This document shows, piece after piece, positions 21,001 through 32,956 of a stretch of 64,000 bases of DNA. The position numbers and the translations under genes are program-made. This DNA is from Cephalotus follicularis (lineage: Eukaryota; Streptophyta; Magnoliopsida; Oxalidales; Cephalotaceae): the NCBI GenBank assembly GCA_001972305.1, contig BDDD01000915.1:1-64000 (forward strand), written 5' to 3'. The notes beneath the pieces were generated by a model, which was given only the letters and a program-made list of their open reading frames with translations, was not told the DNA's origin and did not search any database. The stretch's first letter is position 1, and every line of letters begins with the position of its first letter.

Positions 21001-24000
21001 TAAGGGTGCAAACGAACCAAGCCGTTCGTGAACAGTTCGCGACTCGACTCGATAAAAGTCGATAAAAACTAGTTCGTGTTCGTTCATTAAGTTTAATGAA
21101 CGAACACTGTGACGCCCGGACCCAGACCCGCTGGAATCCGTCGCGCCCGCTACGAGGCCAAGCCTCCCATTAGAGACTCACCTCGTAGGTTCAGCAGAAC
21201 AGAGTTTCAGAAAAACATTTTAAAACAGAAAGTTCTTCAAAACAGAAAGAAAACATAAAAGTTTCTTGAAAATCTTGAAAATAATTCTAACTCTTAAAAT
21301 TTTACGAAAATCGGGCATGTAGTATTCGTTTATAGGACTATGCCCCCTGTAAATAAAAACACAATTTATAAAAACACACTCCCAAAGGAGGAAACAGTTT
21401 GTAATGGACTCAGCCCTCAACAGAACACACTCCTGAAGGAGGAACAATTTATAAAATGGACTCAGCCCTCAGCAGACCACAATTTAAAAACAGAAAGACA
21501 AGCATGGGTTGGGCTCTGCCTCAACCATATTATCAAAACAGAAATCTAAATAGGGTTCAACCCTTTTTCAATAAAAACATATGAAATGCAGAATTTAAAA
21601 TGTTTATGCAATGATGTTATGCATGTGTTGACTCTGGTAGCATGCCCTATGTGGTATCACCTCAGCAGACAGACAGACTCCAGCTGACAGAGCTCGACAG
21701 ACTAACCTGTCAGAACTAAAAACAGAAAACAGAAGAGAGGGTTAGTCCACAGGACTAGTGAGATGGAACAAAAGACTCCGCAGAGTTTTGCTCGTATATA
21801 AATATCTTTGCAGAAAAGATATAACAAAAGTATAAAACTGAAACAGAGTTTTCAGAAATAGAAATCCAAATACAGCATCTGATTTATAAAACAGATATAA
21901 AACGACTTAAACAGAAAATAAAAGCAAAACCGATTTCAAAACCGGTATTTCCAGAAATCAACAGAAAAACCAAGTCATTTCTTTCAAATAGATTTAAATC
22001 CTCAGATTTTCATATAAACATATATATGATAGTAACAGAGTTTAAACAGAAAAATATATAAAGATGGCATGGGGTCTACTAAGTAAGGTCGACGCCTGGG
22101 CCCCGTCGGGCCGAACGTCCAGCAGAAATAGTGGCAAGGACACCGTCGTGTCCAAGCATCAGTAGAAAGTCATACACGTGTAGACAAGCCTCTCATGGGC
22201 ATCAGATACATATATATATATACAATACCGAGACTGCCATGCATCTAAACATATTTAAACAGATTCAGCAGATTCAGAAAACAGAATTTCAGATTTCAGA
22301 ATTTCAGAATACAGAGACTAATCCGAGTCATCAAAACAGATTTAAAACAGATTTAAACAGATAGAGGAAATCATTTTCCTCATCGTATACAGATATAACA
22401 GAAAATAATGTCATAGTATGACTATAGTTGTGCGAGCATTTGAAAACCGTAAATGAAAGTTTCAGACATTAAAACTTTAACAGATTTCCAGAAACAGAGT
22501 AGATCCAAAATCATCCAGATACAGAATTAAAATAAGCAAACATGCTTAACCATTCAAATCATTTAAAATCATTTCAGAGTAAAAAGGGTTAAAGAAAGCG
22601 TTCCACTCACAGTACAGACGAGCGAGTCCCTCGACTGGTCGCCTCCATGGCCGACCTCAAAGGCAGGATCCTCTGCCAACAGACAGACAGACAGAAGACT
22701 ATCAGACTCAAACATGCACAAAGTCGTGCAATGCGTTAATGCAATGAAATGCGTGCAGATGTCAGAAAACCATATCGACCTATCCGATCGACAGAAACAT
22801 AAATCAGATTATTAAAAACATCTTTAAACGTTCATTTTAAACATCCTTTTGTAAACATTAAAGTAAGTCCGAAATCATTAAATCTAGTCCAAGTGGTCGT
22901 CCAGGTTATCCAATTAGAGTCATATAAGCAATTTAAGTTCATATGCAACAGAAACAGATACAGAAATGCAGAAAATAGCGGAAAACAGAACTAACGGAAA
23001 AGGGTTCGGAATTTACCGAAAGTTGATGAAACGGAGCACAGAGTCGGAATCCCGCAGCGGAACTGGAACGGATCACATCGCCGCAGAGGACGGAGTCGGA
23101 AAACTGTCCGAAGTTCCTCGCCTGAGGGTCGCCGGTCACAACCATAACATCAAAAGTGCGTCGCCGGTCAGCCCAGGAAGTCGCATCTGGACCGCTGGAC
23201 GCATGGGAGCACGGATCTGGGGCGCGTTGGGTTTGGCGCCGCCGCGTTTGGCCGGAACGGCCGCGTTGACCGCGGCTGCCTTCGCCGGTGATCGACGCTG
23301 CCGACGTCGTCACGGGTCGAGGACGGTACCGTTAGAACGGCCGTGACGCCAGGAGTCCGAATCTGGGCTCCCCTTGCCGTGACGACCACCGGAGACGCCG
23401 GAACGAAGGAAAACAGGGGCAGAGGGAGAAGACCTCACGGCGCGCAAACGGCGCGGTTGCCGGCTCGGTGGTTGGGCTCGGTGTGACCGGGAGGACGATG
23501 AGGTCCCGTTGGTACCCTCGTCGGCATCAGATCGACACTGACGCCGGCGGCAGAGGCAGAGAGAGAAAGAGAACGGGAGAGAGGAGAGAGAAATCGGGGA
23601 GAGAGAGAGAAAGGCATAAAAAATGCCCAAAAATTTGCATTTTCCATATTTATACAACCCAAAACAAACTGGGTTTTTTGCCCAGAATTTAACCGATGCG
23701 GACAGAAATTGAATATTTAGAACATATCACTTGGCCTATTTTCCGAAATCAGCAGCAGTTTCAGAAAAACATCTTTCAATTTACAGAAAAGAAAATTAAT
23801 TTCTTATGCAGAAAACCATCAGAATAAAATCGTAAAAATTTAAATATTGCGATGATGCATATCATGAATGCCAGAAAACATATTAAAAGACAGACAGACA
23901 GACAGAAGCCTCGTAGGCTCACAGACACCGTCCGTACAAGGACACGGATGTCACAAACACGAACACGATTTTAAAGCTCGTTAGCTTAACAATTCAATCT

Positions 24001-24701
24001 TGAACATTGATGAGCTCGACTCGTTAATATTCGTGAACAGTTCGTTAAGAGATCGTTAAAGATTCGATTATAATATATTTAATAATTCAATTAAGACTCG
24101 TTTATAATTCAATTAGAGACTTGTTAAGCGATTAATTATATATGAAAACATATATTTTTTTGTCTTTTTATTGTTAATTTTTCAAATTTGTTCTTATACA
24201 GTATATTATATGGATATTTTATTTTAATAATTATTCTAATTTGTTCTTGTACAATAGACTATACATCTTTGAATATATAAAAAGATAAATTCAATAAGAT
24301 GCATTTTATACAATATAGACTATTTTAGAAATTAAATAAATTGAGCTTGGATGAATAATATTGGATTTGCATTTTTATATTATTCGATGACTTGTAAAAA
24401 TTATTTAAGAAGATTAAAATATTGATATTCAATTTAATTATTCTTTTAATTTTTTTTAAGAAAATAAAAACAATTATTAGCGAAATCTAGTTCAAACTCT
24501 TACTTTTCTCATCGAGCCAAATTCGAATAAGAAATTTTTAACCTCGTTAAAAGCTCGAGCTCGACTCGAGCTCGAAAAAGTTCGATTTGAATTCGAACTC
24601 GATAAAATCTCATAAAACTCGACTCGAACTCGAACTCGATAAAATCTTAACGAACAGAGATTGAACAGGCTTAAACTCGACTCGATTCGTTTGCAGCCCT
24701 A
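21001..24701. mobile_element. hAT-like non-autonomous element, split by a large LTR-like element
   Basis: The termini are TAAGGGTGCAAACGAA and TTCGTTTGCAGCCCTA, inverted with two mismatches in 16. The flanks are GCAACATT (20993-21000) and GCAACATC (24702-24709), an 8-bp duplication with one mismatch, as expected for hAT. The interior repeats CTCGACTCG, CGAACTCGATAAAA and GTTCGTGAACAG words. Without the insertion it is about 850 bp. No transposase is visible. Confidence 0.85.
21108..23955 (-). mobile_element. Large LTR-like element A (probable solo LTR), 2.85 kb
   Basis: It starts TGTGACGCCCGG, ends GGATGTCACA, and AACAC flanks both sides (21103-21107, 23956-23960), a perfect 5-bp duplication. 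It is a diverged copy of 27073-29710 along its whole length. A TATA-like TATAAATATGG on the minus strand (about 23640-23656) is followed by a CT-rich leader and a GC-rich island (about 22950-23600), so the polarity is minus. CAGA repeats lie near both ends (about 22680 and 23890). There is no gag or pol. Overlapping ORFs of 70-126 codons occur on both strands of the GC island and are not supported as genes. The most likely identity is a solo LTR of a long-LTR Ty3/gypsy element. About 200 bp of the island is missing from copy B. Confidence 0.75.
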
Positions 24702-24709
24702 GCAACATC

Positions 24710-25974
24710 CATACCAAAGTATCAGCCATTTTCTTCTCCAATATTTAGAAAGCACTTTTTAGAAGTTTTTCATCAAACCCTATGTATATAACAACTACGT
24801 TGTACTCATTTATAGTACTAGAAATGTAATCACATGAAGAACGAATTTCAGTTTTTACATATGTGGTTTAGTTTTATTATAAAAAGTGGTTTAGCTGTTA
24901 TTGTCAAGGTTCCGTCCATGGTCATCGGCGTTTGAAGTCAAGTAAAGTCAGTTGGGTTATTCAGCTCTCCAAACAGGAATTTTTGGCTTAGATATGCCCA
25001 TAAGTCGATCAACGATCGACTCAATTAATGAACATTTGACATATGTATTACCGTATTCAAGTTTTTTTTATAGATCTAGTTTACCACGTTAGCAATAAAC
25101 CCGATCTCAATTAATATTAATATTTAACGGATATTTATAGTTGGTCTAACATGTTTTGTTCGAACATATCGGAGTTGTTCTCTCCGAACCGTTTTGTCTT
25201 GTTCTGATACATAAACATATCAAATACTGATTGATTGAACGTATTCTTTAAAGTAGGAAAAATATTATCCCCAAAATCACCTCACACTTATAAAAACCAA
25301 GCCATTTAATGACAAGAGCAAAAAGTCAAAACATGTGCTAAGGAAGTAAGACCATGCACCAAAGGAGTTCAAAAGTATACATATATTGGTATTTGTCCAA
25401 ACTTAAATTAAGTCAGCAATTTTGTAAGAGATTCCTAATAATAATCCTGTAGTTCGTGTATTTGAATTTTGTAAATTGCTTTTATCTGCTTTGTAGAAGA
25501 TAAGTTGTTATGTCGTGCTTCCGATTATTCAAAAGTTTTTTGTAGAAGATAAGTTGTTATGTCGTGCTTCCGATTATTCAAAAGTTTTCATACTTGGTCG
25601 TTTAATTAACTGGAGGTAGACATAAAAACCCTAGTCAACAGTTTATTTCTTCTTGACATAGACGTAAAATTACCTCTTCAGTCTTGAATGAGAACATTTG
25701 AATAAAGAACGGCTATTCTTGACATTAATGTTTCTAATAAGTTCAATGGACTGACCATAATTTAACCAAACTTGCTAATGTTCAATTTGGCCACTTAGAG
25801 ACTGACGTGCATAACTTAGATGTTTCCCAAAAAAAAAGCTGTTGGTGTTAATTATCGGTTAACCACCACGCAAATGACCAGAATGAACTTTATACGATAA
25901 ATCGTAAAAATTGTCTATTCATATAGTAACAAAGGTTGTCAACCATTAAACCGAGACCTCAGCTTAAAATTGAT
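24710..25974. other. Intergenic spacer
   Basis: AT-rich, with no gene. It contains the 49-bp tandem duplication listed separately. Confidence 0.45.
25491..25588 (+). repeat. Perfect 49-bp tandem duplication
   Basis: The unit begins TTGTAGAAGATAAGTTG and ends CAAAAGTTTT. Copies at 25491-25539 and 25540-25588 appear identical, so the duplication is recent. Confidence 0.9.
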
Positions 25975-25977
25975 TAA

Positions 25978-26208
25978 GGGGTCATTTAGTATGTTATAAC
26001 ATTGAAGAGAGGGCATATAAGATATTATGATATGTGCAAATATAAATCTGTTTAGTATATCATTTTACAAAATTATTTGATTATTTAAATTTTTATTATT
26101 ATTTAATTATATCATCCAAAATATTTATATAAAAAAACTAAAAAAAATTCAATTTGGAGTAAATATCATATAAGGTCTATCTGAGATATACTAATAACAA
26201 GCGACTCC
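25978..26208. mobile_element. Small MITE, copy 1
   Basis: About 231 bp, with ends GGGGTCATTTAGTATG and AACAAGCGACTCC. The reverse complement of the right end is GGAGTCGCTTGTT. TAA lies on the left and TAT on the right. It is homologous to the element interrupted at 27035-29914. Confidence 0.6.
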
Positions 26209-27031
26209 TATGATTTATTTTATCTAATAAACAACCAATAATGTACTGAATTTGTGATTTGATAAAACTGTATAAACAATCACAGTGGGTGACTCAAATG
26301 TGAAATTTGAGATGTCTAATTATGAGGTTCTAAGTTAAAGCCTTTCTATATCTTATCGATTGTTTATTTCTCCAATATGTGAAGTGTGAAAAATCACATA
26401 TTTAGATATTTAATATCTAAGATGTACTTTAAAAACAAATACAAATTTTTTTAATATCCAGATTAATTTATGCATTAAAAAAATAGTGAGAATCCATTAT
26501 TACGTGATGACAAATTTTTAATTTACTACTTTATCTTATAATATTTAATAAATAATCATTTAAGGGTGTGTACTCCATAATTTATTTGACGAGTACGATA
26601 TAAAATGAAGTAACAAATTAAAAATTTGCCATCATATAAAAACGATTCTCTCTTGAAAAAATTATCTGAATATGCCATGTTTATATCATTAAAAGAAGAG
26701 ACTATCTTTGTGAACTTTTAACTTTTCTTCTTCTTTATGTTAATTAATGATCGACATATGCACGTGGTTTTTTTTTTTGGCAGTAAGTAATCAAAGAAAC
26801 AAGAACGCGTATCAAGAGTTTATGATATCCGTCTTGATAGTCGCATTGGTGTCGTAATCGAATATGACACACGCACCACGCGCTTCTTCGATCTTCTCCC
26901 ATGTGAAAAACATGCTTAATTCAACGCTAAACAATACTAGCATAGAGATTTTTTGTTTTTAATTTTATGGTAACTATAACAATGTTGTTTTCTCTAATAT
27001 GTTGTAAATTTTGAATAGATGCATATAATTG
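26209..27031. other. Intergenic spacer
   Basis: No gene is supported. A 34-codon minus-strand ORF (26812-26913) has coding-like composition but no recognised motif. Confidence 0.4.
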
Positions 27032-27034
27032 TAA

Positions 27035-29914
27035 AGGATCGTTTGATACACTCTTATATTAGGGAGAGTATGTGTGACGCCCGTACCCAGTCTCGCTGGA
27101 ATCCGTCGCGTCCGCTACGAGGCCAAGTCTCCCATCAGAGACTCACCTCGTAGGTTCAGCAGAACAGAGTTTCAGAAATACATTTTAAAATAGAAAGTTC
27201 TTCAAAAACAGAAAGAAAACATAAAAGTTTCTTGAAAATCTTGAAAATAATTCTAACTCTTAAAATTTTACGAAAATCGGGCATGTAGTATTCCTTTATA
27301 GGACTATGTCCCCTGTAAATAAAAACACAGTTTTATAAAATCACACTCCCGAATGAGGAAACAGTTTGTAATGGGCTCAGCCCTCAACAGAACTCACTCC
27401 CGAAGGAGGAACAATTTATAAAATGGGCTCAACCCTCAGCAGATCGTAATATAAACAGAAAATAATTAATGGGTTGGGCTCTGCCTCAACCGTATCAACA
27501 AAACTTAAAACTTGAATAGGGTTCAACCATTTTTAAACAAAAACATAACAGTTATATAAAAACATAAGAATTGCAGAATTTAAAATGTTTATGCAATGAT
27601 GTTATGCATGTGTTGACTCTGGTAGCATGCCCTATGTGGTCTCACCTCAACAGACAGACAGACTCCAGCTGATAGAGCTCGGCAGACTAACCTGTCAGAA
27701 CTAAAAACAGAAAACAGAAGAGAGGGTTAGTCCACAGGACTAGTGAGATGGAACAAAAAGACTCCGCAGAGTTTTGCTCGCAAATAAAATATCTTTGTAG
27801 AAAAGATATAACAAAAATGTAAAACAACTGAAACAGAATCAAATACAGTATGTAAAATCAAAACCGATTTAAAAACCGGTATTTCCAGAAGTCATCAGAA
27901 AAACCAGATAAGAAAACCAGATCATTTCTTTCAACAGATTTCAAAACCAGGATTTCATATACATGTATAGTAATCAACAGAGTTTAAACAGAAATAAATA
28001 TATAAAGATGGCATGGGGTCTACTAAGTAAGGTCGACGCTTGGGCCCCGTCGGGCCGAACGTCCAGCAGAAATAGTGGCAAGGACACCGTCGTATCCAAG
28101 CATCAGCAGAAAGTCATACACGTGTAGACAAGCCTCTCATAGGCATTAGATACATATATATATACAATATCGAGATCTCCATGCATCTAAACATATTTAA
28201 ACAGATTAAGCAGAAAACAGTAACTCAGATTTCAGAATACAGAATACAGAGACTCATCCGAGTCATCAAAACAGATTTCAGATATCGTCATAAAAACATA
28301 TTTAAAACAAATTTAAACAGATAGAGGAATCATTTTCCTCATTGTATACAGATATAACAGAAAATAATGTCATAGTATGACTATAGCTGTGCGAGCATTT
28401 GAAAACAGTAAATGAAAGTTTCAGACATTAAAATTTTAACAGATTTTCAGAAACAGAGTAGATCCAAAAATCATCCAGATACAGAAATAAAAAAAGCAAA
28501 CATGCTTAACCATTCAAATCATTTAAAAGCATTTCAGAGTAAAAAAGGGTTAAAGAAAGCGTTTCACTCACAGTACAGACGAGCGAGTCCCTCGACTGGT
28601 CGCCTCCATGGCCGACCTCAAAAGGCAGGATCCTCTGCCAACAGACAGACAGACAGCAGACTATCAGACTCAAACATGCACAATGTCGTGCAATGCGTTA
28701 ATGCAATGAAATGCGTGCAGATGTCAGAAAACTATAACCGATCAATCCGGTTAACAGAACAGAAGTCAGATTATTGAAACATCTTTTAACCGTTCAGTTT
28801 AAACAATCGTTCAAAAACATTAAAGCTAGTCCAAAATCATTAAATCTAGTCCAAGTGGTTGTCCAGGTTATCCAATTCGAGTCATATAAGCAATTTAAGT
28901 TCATATGCAACTGAAACAGATACAGAAATGCAGAAAATAGCAGAAAACAGAATTAACGGAACAGAGTTCGGAATTTACCGAAAGTCGATGAAACAGAGCA
29001 CCGAGTCAGAATCCCGCAGCGGAACTGGAACGGATCACATCCCCGCAGAGAACGGAGTCGGAAAAACTGTCCGAAGTTTCTCGCCGGAGGGTCGCCGGCG
29101 CGTGGGCCAACGCGTCTGGGGCGCGTTTGCCGTGAAACCGTCAAGTTTGGCCAGAACGAAGGAAAACGGGGCCGGGAGAGAGAGAAATGCTCGTCGGGCG
29201 CAAACGGTGCCGTTTCCGGCGTCGAGGCTGGGACCGGTGTGACCGGGACGATGAGGCGGTCCCGTTGGTACCCTTGCCGGCGCCAGATCAGCACTGACGC
29301 CGGCGGCAGAAGCAAATCGGCAGAGAGAGATGGGAGAGAGGAGAGAGAAATCGGGGGGAGAGAGAGAAAGTCCAAAAATGCCAAAAAAAATTGAATTTCT
29401 CATATATATTCAACCCAAAACGGACTGGGTTTTTGCCCAGAATTTAACCGTTACGGACAGAAATTGGATGTTTAGGACATACCACTTGGGCTATTTTTCC
29501 GAATCAGCAGTCATTTCAGAAAAATATCTTTCAATTTACAGAAAAGAAAATTAATTTCTTATGCAGAAAACCATCAGAATAATATCATAAAAATTCAAAT
29601 AATGCCATGATGCACATCATGAATACCAGAAAACAGATTAACAGACCGACAGACAGACAGAAGCCACATAGGCTCACAGACACAGACCGTACAAGGACAC
29701 GGATGTCACAGTATGTGAGATATAAAGGTACGTGTAAATAAAAATTTATTTAGTATATTAATTTATAAAACTATTTGTTTATCTAAATTTTTACTATAGT
29801 ATTATATCATCTAAAACATTCATACAAAAATTAAAAAAAAATTAATTTAGAAGGGTATCTCAGATAACCCTCAAATTAGGAATTATCTGAGTTATTCTCG
29901 TAACAAGCGATCCC
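27035..29914. mobile_element. Small MITE, copy 2, split by LTR-like element B
   Basis: The ends are AGGATCGTTTGATAC and GTAACAAGCGATCCC, a good inverted pair. TAA flanks both sides (27032-27034 and 29915-29917). Without the insertion it is about 237 bp and aligns with 25978-26208 (shared blocks TTTAGTATAT and ATTATATCATC). Confidence 0.7.
27073..29710 (-). mobile_element. Large LTR-like element B (probable solo LTR), 2.64 kb
   Basis: It starts TGTGACGCCCGT, ends GGATGTCACA, and GTATG flanks both sides (27068-27072, 29711-29715), a perfect 5-bp duplication. It is collinear with element A, including the CAGA repeats, the stretch with GGCATGGGGTCTACTAAG, the GC island (about 28960-29310) and a minus-strand TATA-like region near 29400. 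The island lacks about 200 bp present in A. There is no gag or pol. The ORF at 28859-29242 resembles its counterpart in A only because the DNA is homologous. Confidence 0.78.
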
Positions 29915-29917
29915 TAA

Positions 29918-32650
29918 GAATAATTAGGTGAGGTGTTTGAGAATTGAAAAAATCTAAATTACGTGGTCATTAAAAAAAAAGTAAATTGACACAATAATTA
30001 AAATATATATATTTGATAAAAATAATGGAATAAGCAACAATGATATAAAAGAAAAGAAATCCTTAAGTCGTCCAAATCCTGAGTAAAGTGAGATTCAATA
30101 TTTGGCCGGTCTTCTTTTCGCCTTGAAAAGTTTTTGACCAGACCAATTTGGCATCTTCATAAAATTACTTCCATTAATAAATCAATCTTACATTTTATGA
30201 ATAATACAATTAACAACAAGGATTTTAAACAGTAAATAAATTATAAATGATATGTCAAAATATTATAAATTGTTTTAATATTAACATATAAAATATTATT
30301 AATGATATTTTAAAAGTCACAAATATTTGATCCTAACACATTATTTGTTATACAATTTTTAAAATCCTTAACGGTAATAATGTCTCCCAGTTTTTACTCC
30401 ACTACGTAATAGTATCTTTGCTTAATTAAGTCTTCTCTCTATGATAGAGCCTCAATAATTGTCAGACATTTCCTTTCAACCAACTTGGACGGTGCACTTA
30501 TTGTTTATTAAAATAGGCAGATTAGCTTTATAATGAAATTCAAAGTTACTTGCATGGAATTCCCACGTGAAAAATTAAGGCAACTGTAAATTAATTGAAA
30601 ATTGGAGTAATCACATTAAAATATTCCATTCATTAAAACAAAGAGAAGACTCAATCATTTTATAAACACACTTTAATCATAAATCTCATAATGTATAAAA
30701 ATAGAGGGTCTTCCTAATGATGTTGTTTTATACTAGGTATTTATTTTTTTCAATATGCAGGAATTTGTTACTACCGGTTCCGGGATACTATAAAATCCAA
30801 ATTTGGATAATCGATTAGTGCTAGTTGTTTACTTCATTTTTATTTATTTATAAGATAATTATGACACTAATCATAAATCAAGAATCCATAAGAAGTATTA
30901 GGGAAGGAACAACTACAACATCTAAGTTATTACTAATTAGAAAAAGTTATCGCAAAAAACCGTAGTATGTTACCCATCATTTTGGAAAAAAATTCAACAT
31001 TATATAAATATCGAGTAATTAGTACTTTTTCATATATCTTTTGTACACCTTAGCCATTTTTTTTCTCACTTTTTTCTTTTTCCATAAGAAACTTATATGT
31101 GATCTTCACTATATCACATGATAGAAGATTTATGAAAAGAGTACTGGATTTTTATTACCCAATATAGATATTAAAAAATTTTCACTCACTTTATAGGTTA
31201 CTATTATCATCTCATAAATTAATTGTGAATTATGATGAGGTGCACGCTATAAAATCTTGATAGAATTTTGACCCCCAGACATGATAAAAAAGAGAAGGAA
31301 AAACTGCATGTATTACCTAGATTTAGCAAACTAGTATAATAACGCCAGATATAAAAAAAAAATGAAGAGCACCTAATATCTAATTTAATCAAATAAGGTC
31401 ATAAAGAGTAGGAATTTTGTGTGATTAACTACTTGCCATTCACAAGCATTAATAATCAATAAATTAGTGCTTTATGTTTAATCTCCTTAAAAATTCAAAT
31501 CAAGTTCCTCTTTTAAGGAAGACATAAGGAAAACGCCAAGAAGTCTACTCTTAATTTCAATTCAATACATTGAATATTCTATTTTATCCTTGTCCAGTGT
31601 AGAAAGAAAATTAATATTCCCTTTCTTCTTCAACAAAACATTTATATATATATATATAATATGATGGTTCATGTAACGTGGAAAATGTGTGAAAACGTGA
31701 CTGGAAAGAAAGTATGGACATTACATTTACATACCCTACATACCCCTTAAAGTAATTATTATTTCTATTAAATTGTGAGACCTTACACAAAGGTACTATA
31801 TATAGTATCGGGTCAACATAGAACTTCTAGTTGATAATTAATCCAGACAACACCCAATATCGGTTGCTTGACTTTGACAAAAATTGTACAACCAAAGAAG
31901 AGAATTCTCAAAACACCGACATGCCCCACACTCACATATACTCCTTTTTTTTAATAAGCAAATATCAAACCAAACCGAACCAAACAATCCCCTATTATAC
32001 ATACTATTATGCAAGCGGGAACATAATAAAATTTGTATAAGATCAAATTAAAGTCCTTTCTAATAGGAGTTGTTCGGAGACGAATTAGACGAAAATTGGT
32101 AGACTTGTGATATCTAACTTCAGAGTAAACAAAAGTAGAGGTTTATCTATGAGATAGAGTGGTCATTATAGGAGAAAATAATTATCCATTAGATCGTCAT
32201 TGTGATAAAAATGAATCGGATTCATTGAAATAGGAAAAAAAATGATTGAATTATATAAGAAATAATCTAGAAAATAATCATATGATACTTCTTTTATGGA
32301 TTGATTGAAGAATTAGTGAAAAACTTCGAGATTAAACGTAATATAGGACAAAACCAAGATAGTAAAATTCAAAAAGCTAATACCATAAGAGACAGCGAAT
32401 AACAAATTATAAACATTGTATGATTGAGGACTGATAAAGATATTTTTTTTAGTCATTCTTTTTAAGGATACTCTCTTTGAGAAAAAAACGATATATATGA
32501 TTTATAAATATAATAAATCATGTTAAATGGGTAAATTTGAAAAATATAAATAGAAACTATTATAACGCTATCTCAATCAATCGAGTAACACTGCACTGTT
32601 AAACAACTAAAAAGAAGTGTCAGCTCCTCTGTCACTACTACGTCGTATCT
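29918..32650. other. Intergenic region upstream of the WRKY gene
   Basis: No gene is visible. A TA repeat lies near 31648-31658 and a W-box cluster near 31811-31878. The AT-rich remainder shows no delimited repeat. Confidence 0.5.
31811..31878 (+). promoter_or_regulatory. Candidate W-box cluster upstream of the WRKY gene
   Basis: GGTCAA (TTGACC on the minus strand) at 31811, TTGACT at 31868 and TTGAC at 31874 lie 1.08-1.15 kb upstream of the WRKY ATG. WRKY proteins bind TTGAC[C/T], and group IIa genes are known for auto- and cross-regulation. Function here is inferred. Confidence 0.35.
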
Positions 32651-32653
32651 TTT

Positions 32654-32660
32654 TATAAAT
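32654..32660 (+). promoter_or_regulatory. Candidate TATA box of the WRKY gene
   Basis: TATAAAT is followed within 3 bp by CTCTCTCC, a typical plant leader pyrimidine run. It is 297 bp upstream of the ATG. A second candidate, TATATATA at 32733, is closer but sits in a simple repeat. Confidence 0.45.
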
Positions 32661-32956
32661 GTCTCTCTCCGTGAGTCTACTTCCACCAAGTTTCGTAACA
32701 ACCTGGATAAAGCCTTTATGGTTCTATCTATCTATATATACATATCTGCTTTCTTCCATTTGATTCAAAAGGTTCCATTTGAGATATTTGGATTGGGTTT
32801 TGCTTTCTATAGCTATAGAAGATTTCAAATACTGCAAGTTAGCTACCTAGTTACTTTGATATCACTTGGTAAACTTGTTAAAACTCTCTTGGTTGGTTGC
32901 TTATTTTGGCCTGGTTAACTGTTTTGCTGAGAAGAACTAGTTAGCTTTTGGTGGCT

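Noticed and set aside
22939..23692. Seven overlapping ORFs of 70-130 codons in element A, with partial counterparts in element B
   Set aside because: Similarity between A and B follows DNA homology, frames break at the block that B lacks, and both strands are open.
21108..23955. Calling elements A and B DNA transposons because of their 9-10-bp inverted ends
   Set aside because: TG...CA ends, perfect 5-bp duplications and an internal TATA/leader fit LTRs better; short inverted ends are normal for LTRs.
26812..26913. A 34-codon minus-strand ORF with coding-like composition (ending in DYDTNATIKTDIINS)
   Set aside because: I do not recognise it and see no adjoining exon. It may be a gene scrap, but cannot be supported.
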